Under the pieces are notes generated by a model. It searched no databases. It saw nothing but the letters and a program-made list of their open reading frames with translations, and was not told the DNA's origin. A stretch of DNA of 64,000 nucleotides from Streptomyces subrutilus (GTDB lineage: Bacteria; Actinomycetota; Actinomycetes; Streptomycetales; Streptomycetaceae), in contig NZ_CP023701.1 in the NCBI RefSeq assembly GCF_008704535.1, positions 620,001-684,000 on the forward strand, written 5' to 3'. A program made the translations under genes and the position numbers. Below are positions 44,478 to 52,707 of this stretch, in pieces. Position 1 is the first letter of the stretch, and each line of letters opens with the position of its first letter.

Positions 44478-45275
44478 TCAGGTGACGCGGAAGCCGGTCG
44501 ACGCGTGGTCGCGGCGGTCGCGGTGGAAGATCAGACGGTCCCAGGTGGGGAAGGACAGGTCGGTGACGGCCAGCAGCCGGCCCGCGGCGTCGTGCAGGGT
44601 GCGCCGTACCGTCAGCCCGCAGGAGGGGACCACGGCCGGCGGATGCGTGGTGCGCGTCATGGTGATGGTCTCGGCGACCCGGCCCCGGGCCGCCGCCCGG
44701 TCGAGCCACCGGTGCAGGGGAGCGAGGTCCTCGTCCCGGGCGCCCTCCACCCGCTCGCGGTAGCCCGCCAGTTCGGGACTGGCCGCGACCACCGCCGGGC
44801 TGAAGTACGTGGCCTCGTGGCGCAGGGCCTCCCCCGCCGGCCCCTGTTCGCGCCGGTGGTGGACCAGGGTGCGGGCGCCGCCGCCCATGCCGAGCAGGCC
44901 GGCGAGCGAGGGGGCCACGGTGACCAGGGTCAGCCAGCTCTGTTCGAGCGCGGGCTCGGGCACGGGGCGGGCGGCTTGGGCCCGGCCGTGCGGCGGGCCG
45001 TTCACCGCCCCGGCGGCGTGCGCGGACCCGGTCGCCGCCGGCGCCGGGCGGGTGCCCCGGCGGCCGGTGACGACGAGGCCGTCCGCGCGGAGCTCCTGGA
45101 GCGCCGCCCTGATGGTCTGGCGGTTGACCTGGTAGCGGTCGGCGAGCCTGCGTTCGGAGGGCAGTCTGCCTCCGGGAGCCTGCGCGGCGTGCTCCAGATC
45201 GCGGCGCAGGGCTGCGGCGATCCGCTGGTACTTGGGCATGGCGGCCGGGCCGCCGCCCCGCGAAGGGGAGGGCAT
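44478..45275 (-). CDS. GntR-family regulator, HutC/UTRA subfamily
   Basis: The ATG chosen (MPSPSRGGG) follows GAGGAG. A second ATG 12 codons in (MPKYQRIAAAL) is where the HTH starts. The N-terminal winged HTH contains GGRLPSERRLADRYQVNRQT and IRAALQELRADGLVVTGRRG. A UTRA effector domain (about residues 100-265) follows, with ARTLVHHRREQGPAGEALRH and a C-terminal LTVRRTLHDAAGRLLAVTDL. Family members respond to sugars, amino acids or related ligands. A dre-like palindrome about 55-70 bases upstream suggests autoregulation. No catabolic genes are adjacent. Confidence 0.88.
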   Translation of the reverse strand: MPSPSRGGGPAAMPKYQRIAAALRRDLEHAAQAPGGRLPSERRLADRYQVNRQTIRAALQELRADGLVVTGRRGTRPAPAATGSAHAAGAVNGPPHGRAQAARPVPEPALEQSWLTLVTVAPSLAGLLGMGGGARTLVHHRREQGPAGEALRHEATYFSPAVVAASPELAGYRERVEGARDEDLAPLHRWLDRAAARGRVAETITMTRTTHPPAVVPSCGLTVRRTLHDAAGRLLAVTDLSFPTWDRLIFHRDRRDHASTGFRVT

Positions 45276-45330
45276 GGCTTCTCCTCTGACGGGTGGTCAA
45301 GGACTGCGCGGTCTGCCCGACCAACGTAGC

Positions 45331-45346
45331 ATTGGTCTATACCTCT
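45331..45346. promoter_or_regulatory. DasR/HutC-type (dre-like) operator upstream of the GntR gene
   Basis: ATTGGTCTATACCTCT matches the DasR responsive element as I recall it (AGTGGTCTAGACCACT) at 13 of 16 positions, including the GGTCTA-ACC core. It may bind this GntR protein, a typical HutC-family autoregulatory arrangement, or DasR itself. Confidence 0.5.
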
Positions 45347-45427
45347 GAGGGAAACGGGAGCGTGAACGGTCACCACCTTGGCCAATTCCGTACCCCGCCC
45401 GCCCCCCGGTCCGGACCCCCGCCGCCC

Positions 45428-46978
45428 TCACTCCCGCAGCGGGTTCGCCAGATCGAGGTACCGGGCGTCCGCGCCGTCCGCACGGGTCCAGCGCAGCAGC
45501 AGGTTGGTCTTGGCCGGCAGGGCCGGGGCGGTCAGCAGCTGCGCGATCTCGGGCAGGCCGCGCGCGGCGTCGTAGCGCAGGAACTCCTCGCGCGCGGCCG
45601 GCCACACCAGCGGCGCGATGTCCGGATGGTGTGCGGTCAGCGCCCCGGCGATCTCCATGAGGTGGTTGACCACCAGGCAGTACACGAGCCGCTGCCAGGC
45701 CGCCGCGCGCTCCGCCCCCGGCAGCAGCCTGACCCCCTCCGCGTCGCGGAAGAGCGCCTGCACCGGCAGGCCCGAGGCGTCCACGGCGACGACGGTGTTC
45801 TGCAGGTGCGCCTCCAGCACCACCCCGTGCCGGGCGAACAGTTCCAGCGCCGGCGGCACCACCCGGCTCAGGTACGCCCGCCACCAGGCCGCCGGATCGG
45901 GCGCCGCGGCCAGCGGGCTCCCGGGCCAGCCCTCGGCCAGGGCCGCCGCCGCGAGCGGCGTCGCCCCCGGTGCCACGTGCGCGTGCAGGCCGTCGCGGAC
46001 CAGGACGGCCAGTTCCTCGAAGGCGAAGCCGGCCGTGCGGTACCCCCGGTCGGACAGCCAGGCCGCCGTCGAACCGGACGCGCGCAGCGCCGCGAAGCCG
46101 GCCGCCACGGCCGCGTCGGTCCGGCGCAGCCGCAGCAGGTCGTGACGCCACAGCCGGCGCACGTCGTTGGTGATGCGGACGTCGAGGCTGAACTTGACGA
46201 ACAGGTCCGCGGCCGCGTCCGGTACGTACAGGGTGCGGACGGAAGCGGTCGGCCAGGCGGGCCGGCGGCTCTCGCCGAGCCGCAGCAGCCGCCCGTCGGC
46301 GAAGGCCTCGCGGACCGCCCCGCGGCCGCCGACGAGGTCGAGCTGCCAGGGGTGGGCGGGCAGCAGCCGGTAGCCGGCGGGCGGGCGCGGCCCGTCGAGC
46401 AGTCCGGCCAGCGCGTCGACGGCGTCCCAGGCGGCCGCGCCGCCCTCCTCCGCCACCTGGTCCTCGCGCAGCCCGAGGAAGACCAGCGGGAAGCGGGCGC
46501 GGGCCTCCGGCGCGTAGGGCAGCCAGCTCGCCGCGGGCCCGCCGCCCCGGGCCTTGGGGGCCGGGTGGTGGGGGTGCCCCATGACCAGGTCCTGCTCGGA
46601 CCGGACGTACGGGTCGGCGGGCGGTGCGGCGGCGGCGCGCGCGGCCAGCAGCGCGGCGACCGCGTCGCGGCTGTCGGCGATCTCGACCGGGAGCTCGTCG
46701 TTCGCGACGCCGGTGAACTGCCGCAGCTCGTCGGAGACGAGCTTGACCAGGTCGGGGTGGGCGAGCGGCCGCCAGCCGTCCGCGGTGCGCAGTTCGGGGC
46801 GCACCGGACGGCGTCCGCCGTGCACCCGGAGCAACCGCCCGCTGCCGCGCAGTCGGTGGACGGCTGCGCCCGGGCCCGCGACCGGTTCGGCGACCTCGCG
46901 GAGCAGGCAGTTCAGGAGCGGGGTGGTGGCGTACGCGTCGGCGGCGGCGTTGAGGTCCACTGATTCCATTCGGTCCAT
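45428..46978 (-). CDS. IucA/IucC-family NIS siderophore synthetase
   Basis: The 516-residue protein has the family's ATP-site motif LVMGHPHHPAPKARGG (about residues 132-147), LLPAHPWQLD, and KFSLDVRITNDVRRLW. EAHLQNTVVAVDASGLPVQA and KTNLLLRWT at the C-terminus follow, the latter typical of the FhuF-like end. It condenses a carboxylate (citrate or a dicarboxylic monoester) with an amine or alcohol through an adenylate. Length is somewhat below the usual 580-600. It is divergent from a second synthetase across about 107 bases. Neither possible ATG has a clear ribosome site. Confidence 0.9.
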   Translation of the reverse strand: MDRMESVDLNAAADAYATTPLLNCLLREVAEPVAGPGAAVHRLRGSGRLLRVHGGRRPVRPELRTADGWRPLAHPDLVKLVSDELRQFTGVANDELPVEIADSRDAVAALLAARAAAAPPADPYVRSEQDLVMGHPHHPAPKARGGGPAASWLPYAPEARARFPLVFLGLREDQVAEEGGAAAWDAVDALAGLLDGPRPPAGYRLLPAHPWQLDLVGGRGAVREAFADGRLLRLGESRRPAWPTASVRTLYVPDAAADLFVKFSLDVRITNDVRRLWRHDLLRLRRTDAAVAAGFAALRASGSTAAWLSDRGYRTAGFAFEELAVLVRDGLHAHVAPGATPLAAAALAEGWPGSPLAAAPDPAAWWRAYLSRVVPPALELFARHGVVLEAHLQNTVVAVDASGLPVQALFRDAEGVRLLPGAERAAAWQRLVYCLVVNHLMEIAGALTAHHPDIAPLVWPAAREEFLRYDAARGLPEIAQLLTAPALPAKTNLLLRWTRADGADARYLDLANPLRE

Positions 46979-47032
46979 CCGGTGCGCCGGGGTCCGCGGG
47001 GGCGCCCTCCGGCCGTGATCTTCAGTATCCGC

Positions 47033-47050
47033 GATGATGGCGTGATCATC
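47033..47050. promoter_or_regulatory. Inverted repeat in the divergent siderophore-synthetase promoter
   Basis: GATGAT and ATCATC flank a 6-base spacer in the 107-base region between the two synthetase genes. It lies where a shared repressor would act. It does not resemble the DmdR/IdeR iron box (TTAGGTTAGGCTCACCTAA), so iron control through this site is uncertain. Confidence 0.35.
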
Positions 47051-47085
47051 CCGTCCCCCGCCCTCGCGATGCCCGGAGCCGCCTC

Positions 47086-48633
47086 GTGTACGTCCCCGCC
47101 TCCCCTGCCGAAGAGGCCGTCGCCGCCGAGCTGGCCACCGTCCGCCCCGCCCTCGCGGCCGCGTACGCCGACGCGCTGGCCGGCGCCCGCGCGGCCGTGC
47201 TGAGCCGGTTGTGGCGGGCGCTCGCCCACGAGCCGCTGCCGTGGGTGACGGCCCGGGAGCGGGGCCCCGGCTCGCTGACGGTGCGGCTGGCCGGGGGCGC
47301 GCGGCTGGAGGGGCCCCCGCCGGACCCGTACGCGACCGGGCCGCGCGCGGACGAGCTGCTGCTGGACGGCAAGCCCTATCGGCAGGCCTCCCGGCTCGTG
47401 GCCGCCCTGGAGGTGCCGCACGGCGGGGAGTTCGCCGCCGAGCTCGACGGCAGTACGGCCTCGCTCGCGCTCTCGCGCGCGGGCGCGTCGGCGGCCGGAG
47501 CGGCGGCCGGCGCCGCCGCCCCGGGATCGGCGTCGGGGCCCGGGCCGGGGCGCACCTGGGAGTGGGAGCAGCGGGTGGTCGACGGGCATCCGTACCACCC
47601 GAACTGCCGCTACCGGCCCGGCTTCTCGGTGGCCGAGGAGCTGGCGTACGGACCCGAGCACCGGCCGGTGGTGGAGGTCGGGCTGCTCGCCGTCCCGGCC
47701 GCCCGGTGCCTGGTGACCGGGACGTGGCCGGAGCGGTTCCGGGACGGCGAACGGCTGCTGCTGCCGGTCCATCCGTGGCAGGCCGCGCACGTCCTGGGGC
47801 CGGAGCGGGTCTCGGGCGGTTTCGCGGCGCATCCGCTGATGGCCCTGCGGACGCTGGCGCCCGAGGCGGGCGGCCCGCACGTCAAGACGGCCCTCAGCAC
47901 CCGGCTGACCTCCTCCGTGCGGGACATCTCCGGCTATTCCATCGAGACGGCCGCGACCGTGTCCGCCTTCGCGCACGCCCTCACCGAACGGCTCGACGGG
48001 CGGCTGCACATCACCCGCACCCTGGGCGCGGCGACCGCGCACAGCCCCGACCTGGCGGCCGTGCTGCGCGAGCCGCCCGAGGCGTACGCGGACGCCGGGG
48101 CCGGCGAGCGGGTGGTCCCGGTGGCGGCGCTGGCCTTCCATCCGCCGGCGGCCTCGGCGGCCTGGCGGGCGCGGTTCGCCCGCCTCGCGCTGTCGGTGTG
48201 CCTGCGCGTCCTGGACCTCGGGGTGGCGCTGGAGGCGCACGGCCAGAACCTCCTCGTGGTCCTCTCCGCGACCGGTGCCCCGGTCCGCCTGGTCTACCGG
48301 GACCTGGCCGACATCCGCGTCAGCCCCGCCCGGCTGCGGCGCAACGGACTGCCGGTGCCGCCGCTGTCCGGCCGGCTGGTCACCGACGACGTGAGCGTGC
48401 TGCGGCGCAAGCTGTTCGGTTCCCTGCTGACGGGTGCGCTCGGTGCCACGGCCGGTTCGGCCGGTGCCTTCGCCGAGGCCCTCGCCGAAGCGGAGGGGCT
48501 GGAGGCCACCGCCGACACCGGGGCGCTGCTGGCCGGTCCGCTCCCCACGAAGGCGCTCACCCTGATGCGGCTGAGCCCCGGGACGCCGGGCGACCAGTGG
48601 GCGGAACTGCCCAATCCGCTGGCGCTCCGCTGA
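47086..48633 (+). CDS. IucA/IucC-family NIS siderophore synthetase, second copy
   Basis: The GTG start gives YVPASPAEEAVAAELATVRP. The 515-residue protein carries VVDGHPYHPNCRYRPGFSVA (substrate/ATP motif), LLLPVHPWQAAHVLG, KTALSTRLTSSVRDISGYSI, EAHGQNLLVVLSATGAPVRL and YRDLADIRVSP. This motif set is more canonical than in its divergent partner. Two synthetases usually act in sequence to join a dicarboxylate to two amines or alcohols. No decarboxylase, monooxygenase or siderophore transporter genes lie nearby, so precursor supply and uptake must be encoded elsewhere. Confidence 0.92.
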   Translation: MYVPASPAEEAVAAELATVRPALAAAYADALAGARAAVLSRLWRALAHEPLPWVTARERGPGSLTVRLAGGARLEGPPPDPYATGPRADELLLDGKPYRQASRLVAALEVPHGGEFAAELDGSTASLALSRAGASAAGAAAGAAAPGSASGPGPGRTWEWEQRVVDGHPYHPNCRYRPGFSVAEELAYGPEHRPVVEVGLLAVPAARCLVTGTWPERFRDGERLLLPVHPWQAAHVLGPERVSGGFAAHPLMALRTLAPEAGGPHVKTALSTRLTSSVRDISGYSIETAATVSAFAHALTERLDGRLHITRTLGAATAHSPDLAAVLREPPEAYADAGAGERVVPVAALAFHPPAASAAWRARFARLALSVCLRVLDLGVALEAHGQNLLVVLSATGAPVRLVYRDLADIRVSPARLRRNGLPVPPLSGRLVTDDVSVLRRKLFGSLLTGALGATAGSAGAFAEALAEAEGLEATADTGALLAGPLPTKALTLMRLSPGTPGDQWAELPNPLALR

Positions 48634-48698
48634 GCGCGGGCCGCAGATCCGCCGATCGGCCCCGGGTCCCGGCCCCGCGCGGGCTACGCTCCGGGGAC

Positions 48699-49412
48699 AT
48701 GACAGACACCTCGCCCCCGCACGCCGTACGGGCCCCGTCCCGCGCCGTCGCCGTGGACCACGCGCGGCTGGCCGCCGCGGCACTCGCCCGGCGGCCGCTG
48801 GACCGCGCCATGCTGGCCGCGTTCGCCGAGTGCGTGCGGGGCGGCGGCGCGGGCGAGGGGCCGGGCGGCGGCGCCCGCGCCGTCGCGGACCTGGGCTGCG
48901 GGCCGGGCCGGATCACGGCGCACCTGGACGGGCTCGGCGTACGGGCCTTCGGCGTCGACCTGTCTCCGGCGATGGTGGCGGTGGCCCGGCGCACCTATCC
49001 CGGGCTGCGCTTCGAGGTCGGATCGATGGCCGCGCTGGACGTGGCGGACGGCGTGCTGGGCGGGGTGCTGGCCTGGAATTCCACCGTGCACACCCCGCCG
49101 CCGCAACTGCCCGCCCTCTTCGCCGAGTTCGCCCGTGTCCTGGCGCCGGGCGGACACGCCCTCATCGCGTTCAGGACGGGTGAGGCGACGGGTGGGGCGA
49201 CGGGTGAGGCGCGCGTCCTGCCGCGGCGGGCGACCGCATCCCCCGCCGAGCCGGACGTGCACCGGGCGCCGCCCGACCGGATCGCGGGCCTGCTGGCCGC
49301 GGCCGGGCTGGCCGAGGTGGCGCGGCTGGTCCGGGAGCCGGACGCCGGCGAGTGCTCCCCGCAGGGCTTCCTGCTGGCCCGCAGGGCGCGCGGGGACGCA
49401 CCCGCCGGGTAG
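48699..49412 (+). CDS. Class I SAM-dependent methyltransferase
   Basis: The 237-residue protein has SAM-binding motif I AVADLGCGPGRITAHLDGLG (about residues 60-79), motif II FGVDLSPAMVAVARRTYP, and ALIAFRTG after the LAPGGH turn. It is a small Rossmann methyltransferase of the UbiE/COQ5-like type. It lies 65 bases downstream of the NIS synthetase gene on the same strand, with a weak GGGG ribosome site. It may act on the siderophore or be independent. A GGTGAGGCGAC-type repeat encodes the TGEATGGATGEA loop near residue 160. Confidence 0.85.
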   Translation: MTDTSPPHAVRAPSRAVAVDHARLAAAALARRPLDRAMLAAFAECVRGGGAGEGPGGGARAVADLGCGPGRITAHLDGLGVRAFGVDLSPAMVAVARRTYPGLRFEVGSMAALDVADGVLGGVLAWNSTVHTPPPQLPALFAEFARVLAPGGHALIAFRTGEATGGATGEARVLPRRATASPAEPDVHRAPPDRIAGLLAAAGLAEVARLVREPDAGECSPQGFLLARRARGDAPAG

Positions 49413-49582
49413 CCGGGACGCACGGCGCGGACCTCGCGTACGGCGCGTACGGCTGTGGCGGGAGGCGCGGACCGACGGCAGGACGAGCCGAACCGGTGCG
49501 GCTGTGGGCCGTACGGGCGGGAACGCGGCGGGCGTGGGCCCGCCTTCGCTCCGTTCGGCCCGCACGGTGGCAGGAAGGAGGC

Positions 49583-51091
49583 ATGAGCCTCCACCGCCGC
49601 CGGATCCTGGGAACCGCCGCCGCGGCCGTCCTCGCCTCCGTCGGCGCCGCGGGCCGCGGCCCCGACTACGGCGCCCTCGCCCGCGCCCTCGACGGGCGGC
49701 TGGTGCTCCCGGACCATCCGGACTTCGCCGAGGCCCGGCAGCTCTTCCAGCCGCGCCACGACGCCGTCGCACCCGCCGCGGTGGCCTATCCGGCGCACGC
49801 CGGCGACGTGGCCGTCTGCCTCGGCTTCGCCCGCCGCTCCGGCGTCCCCGTGGTCCCGCGCGGCGGCGGACACGGCTACGGGGGCTGGTCCACGTGCGGC
49901 GGCGGGCTGGTCGTGGACACCGGGGCCATGGGGGCGGTCTCCGTCGAGGGGGGCGCCGTCCGGATCGGTGCGGGGGCCCGGCTCGGCGACGTGAACGCCG
50001 CGCTGGCCGGGCGGGGCCTGGGCATCCCCACCGGCCTGTGCCCCTCCGTCGGCATCGCCGGACTCGCCCTCGGCGGCGGCCTGGGCCTGGCCTCCCGGGC
50101 GTACGGGACCACCGCCGACCGGCTCACCGGCGCCCGGGTGGTCACGCCGGACGGGACGGTCCGCGACGTGGGGCCCGACCGGGACGCCGAGCTGTACTGG
50201 GCGCTGCGCGGCGGCGGGGGCGGCAACTTCGGGGTGGTCACCGAACTCCGTTTCGCCACCCACCCGGTCGCCGACTGCGCCTTCGCCGAGCTCCACTGGC
50301 CCGGCGGCGACGGTGCGGCGCTGCTGCGGGGCTGGCAGCGCTGGCTGGACGGGCTGGCGGACCCGTTCTGGAGCCAGGTCGAGTTCACCGTGGGCGCGGG
50401 GTCGGCGGGGCCGCCGGCCGTCCGGGTGGTGTGCCTCGACGGGCGGGCGGAGCTGGAGCGGGCGCTGACCCGGCTGGTGGACCTGGTCGGCCGTCCGGTG
50501 CGGGACGGGCGGGTCGTCGTACGGGGCTACGGCGACACCGTGCGCACCCTGGCGGGCTGCGCGGACCGCACGCCCGCCCAGTGCCGTCTCCCGGGCACCC
50601 TGCCGGGCAGGGACCCCCGGGGACTGCTGGGCCGGGACTCCTACGCGGCCCGCTCCGACTTCTGGCCGGGCGGGGGGCTGCCGGGGCCGGCCGTCGCCGT
50701 GGTGCTGGACGCCGTCGACCGCTACGCGGCCGCCGTCCCCCGGGGCGGGACGGGCGTGGTGCAGTTCGACGGGGTCTGCGGCGGCGCGGTGAACCGGGTC
50801 CCCGCGACCGCGACCGCCTTCGTGCACCGGGGCAGCGGCTTCCTGGCCCAGTACCTGGCGTACTGGCCCGAGTCCGCTCCCGGCGCGGAGGTCGCCCGGC
50901 ACCGGGCCTGGCTGGACGGGCTCTGGCAGGACCTGCGCCCCTGGGCGGGCGGCAGCGCGTACCAGAACTACGCCGATCCCCGGCTCACCGGCTGGCGCGA
51001 GGCCTACTACGGGCGGAACCTCCCCCGGCTGGAGGCCGCCCGGCGCACCTACGACCCCGACCGCCTCTTCCGTTTCCCGCAGGCCGTCTAG
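49583..51091 (+). CDS. Tat-exported BBE-type FAD-linked oxidase with bicovalent flavin
   Basis: The ATG follows AAGGAGG. The 502-residue protein starts MSLHRRRILGTAAAAVLASV, a twin-arginine-like signal. The PCMH-type FAD domain carries VVPRGGGHGYGGWSTCGGGL with His97 and GLGIPTGLCPSVGIAGLALG with Cys153. These are the two residues that bind FAD bicovalently in gluco-oligosaccharide oxidase/berberine-bridge-like enzymes. A BBE C-terminal motif (AYQNYADPRLTGWREAYYGR) completes it. It probably oxidises sugars or secondary metabolites outside the cell and produces H2O2. It lies 170 bases after the methyltransferase gene. Confidence 0.92.
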   Translation: MSLHRRRILGTAAAAVLASVGAAGRGPDYGALARALDGRLVLPDHPDFAEARQLFQPRHDAVAPAAVAYPAHAGDVAVCLGFARRSGVPVVPRGGGHGYGGWSTCGGGLVVDTGAMGAVSVEGGAVRIGAGARLGDVNAALAGRGLGIPTGLCPSVGIAGLALGGGLGLASRAYGTTADRLTGARVVTPDGTVRDVGPDRDAELYWALRGGGGGNFGVVTELRFATHPVADCAFAELHWPGGDGAALLRGWQRWLDGLADPFWSQVEFTVGAGSAGPPAVRVVCLDGRAELERALTRLVDLVGRPVRDGRVVVRGYGDTVRTLAGCADRTPAQCRLPGTLPGRDPRGLLGRDSYAARSDFWPGGGLPGPAVAVVLDAVDRYAAAVPRGGTGVVQFDGVCGGAVNRVPATATAFVHRGSGFLAQYLAYWPESAPGAEVARHRAWLDGLWQDLRPWAGGSAYQNYADPRLTGWREAYYGRNLPRLEAARRTYDPDRLFRFPQAV

Positions 51092-51177
51092 TGCCGCGGC
51101 CGGACGGGCCCGCGGGCCCGGGCCCGCGGCCGCTCCCCCACCGCCCCTTCGACACGACACGACCCTAGGAGCTCCGC

Positions 51178-52371
51178 ATGCGACGTACGTTGGTCCTGGC
51201 CGCGGCAGCCGCCGCGCTGCTGGTGCCGGGAGGACCGCTGCCGGTGGCCGAGGCCGGTCCCGCGGCCCCGATGGGCGCGGGACGCTGGTCCGCGCGGGAG
51301 GCGGAGGCGTTCTGGACGGCCGAGCGGATGGCCTCAGCGGCCCCGCTGCCGGACCCGGAACCCGCCGCGGTGCCCGGCCCCGCCGCGCCCCCGGTCCCGG
51401 TGGCGCCCTCCGCGCCCGGCAGGCCCGGCACGGCGGACCCGGGCCCGTCGGCGGACCCGGCTCCCGCCGCGGTGCCCGCGGTGGACCCCGCGGCCGTGCC
51501 GGCGCCCGACCCCGTAGCGGACCCGTCCGGCACCGCGGCGCCGCAGCCGTCCGGCGCGAGCACGGCGCCGGCCGCGCCCGTCGAGGTCCCGCCCTCCGAC
51601 CCCGCGTCGCCGCGCCCCGTCGCACCACTGCTGCCCGCCGCGGCGGACCCGGGCGTCGGACAGGACTTCGACGGGCTGCCGGTCGTCGGCCGGATGTACG
51701 TGATGAAGGCGGGCGGAGCGTACTTCTGCACCGCCAGCGTCGTCGCCTCGCCCGGCCGCGACCTGGTGCTCAGCGCGGCCCACTGCCTGCTCGGCCCGGA
51801 CTCCCGGCAGGTGGCCTTCGTCCCCCGGTACACGCGGGCCAACCCGCGCCCGTACGGCATGTTCCCGGTGCTGCGGGACGGGGACGGCGACCCCAGGATC
51901 TGGATCGACCCGCGCTACCGCTCCCAGGGCCCCGACCGCGCCGCCACCCTGGACGTGGCCTTCGCGCAGGTCGGGCCGAACGTGCGGGGCGTGCCGGTGC
52001 AGGACGTGGTCGGCGGCAACCGGCTGCTGACCGGCGCCGCGTACGCGCAGCGGGACGTCACGCTGATCGGGCACCCGGCCTCCGCATCCCGGCCGCGCCT
52101 GTGCGTGAACCGGACGACGAAGTTCACCAGTTCCGACGCGCGCATCCCCGGATCGTTCCTGCGGATCGACTGCACCGGCTACCCGGGCGGCACCAGCGGC
52201 GGCCCGTTCCTGCTGCGGCTGAACTCCCGTACCGGGACCGGTGACGTGGTGGGGGTGATCGGCGGCTGGAAGACGGGTGGCGACACGGCCGACACCTCGT
52301 ACAGCTCCTACTTCGGTGCGGACGTGCGGAAGTTGTACGACAGGGCGGTGGCCGAGACGAAGACGGGCTGA
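51178..52371 (+). CDS. Secreted trypsin-like serine protease with Pro/Ala-rich linker
   Basis: The ATG follows AGGAGCTCCGC. The 397-residue protein has a signal peptide (RRTLVLAAAAAALLVPGG, cleavage near AEA-G). A Pro/Ala/Val/Asp-rich stretch (about residues 55-155) follows, resembling a propeptide or cell-wall-spanning linker. The S1-type catalytic domain is at 160-397. The His is in VLSAAHCLLG, Asp is likely in TLDVAFAQVG, and Ser is in YPGGTSGGPFLL. It is probably an extracellular protease of the V8/trypsin-like type found in streptomycetes. Its promoter and any regulator are not apparent. Confidence 0.9.
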   Translation: MRRTLVLAAAAAALLVPGGPLPVAEAGPAAPMGAGRWSAREAEAFWTAERMASAAPLPDPEPAAVPGPAAPPVPVAPSAPGRPGTADPGPSADPAPAAVPAVDPAAVPAPDPVADPSGTAAPQPSGASTAPAAPVEVPPSDPASPRPVAPLLPAAADPGVGQDFDGLPVVGRMYVMKAGGAYFCTASVVASPGRDLVLSAAHCLLGPDSRQVAFVPRYTRANPRPYGMFPVLRDGDGDPRIWIDPRYRSQGPDRAATLDVAFAQVGPNVRGVPVQDVVGGNRLLTGAAYAQRDVTLIGHPASASRPRLCVNRTTKFTSSDARIPGSFLRIDCTGYPGGTSGGPFLLRLNSRTGTGDVVGVIGGWKTGGDTADTSYSSYFGADVRKLYDRAVAETKTG

Positions 52372-52389
52372 GGCCCGCACTGGCGCGGG

Positions 52390-52640
52390 CGCGGGCGCGC
52401 AGCCGCCGATCGCGCGCCGGTCGAAGAGGGCCGCGAGGTCGCCGGAGTAGATGGTGCCGAAGAGGTGGCGGGCCACGGCGAAGAGGAAGGCGCAGTCGGA
52501 GAAGGCCTTGGACGCCTCGGCCGGGACGCTCTTGCGGCGGGCGAGCAGCACTCCGCCGCCGAAGGCCGGCAGCACGGGCAGCGGTTTCCCCAGCGCGGCG
52601 GCTGCGCCCGTGCGTTCCGGCCCTCCCCCGTGATCGACCG
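52390..52640 (-). pseudogene. Probable gene remnant with coding character, family unknown
   Basis: On the minus strand one frame reads GKPLPVLPAFGGGVLLARRK, then SKAFSDCAFLFAVARHLFGT and IYSGDLAALFDRRAIGG. Its codon choice is strongly actinobacterial and it has a natural mix of hydrophobic, acidic and aromatic residues, unlike the Arg/Pro-rich shadow frames. No start codon with a ribosome site is seen. The frame runs on without a stop into the antisense of the protease gene. It looks like a truncated remnant of a former gene. I cannot name the family. Confidence 0.4.
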
Positions 52641-52707
52641 CGGGCGGCCTACCGGCCCCCGCAGCGCTCCCCGGTGGCGGGCCGACGGAGCATAGGCTGG
52701 GCGGATC

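Noticed and set aside
46978..47086. An IdeR/DmdR iron box between the two siderophore synthetases
   Set aside because: No stretch resembles TTAGGTTAGGCTCACCTAA. Only a GATGAT-N6-ATCATC repeat is present.
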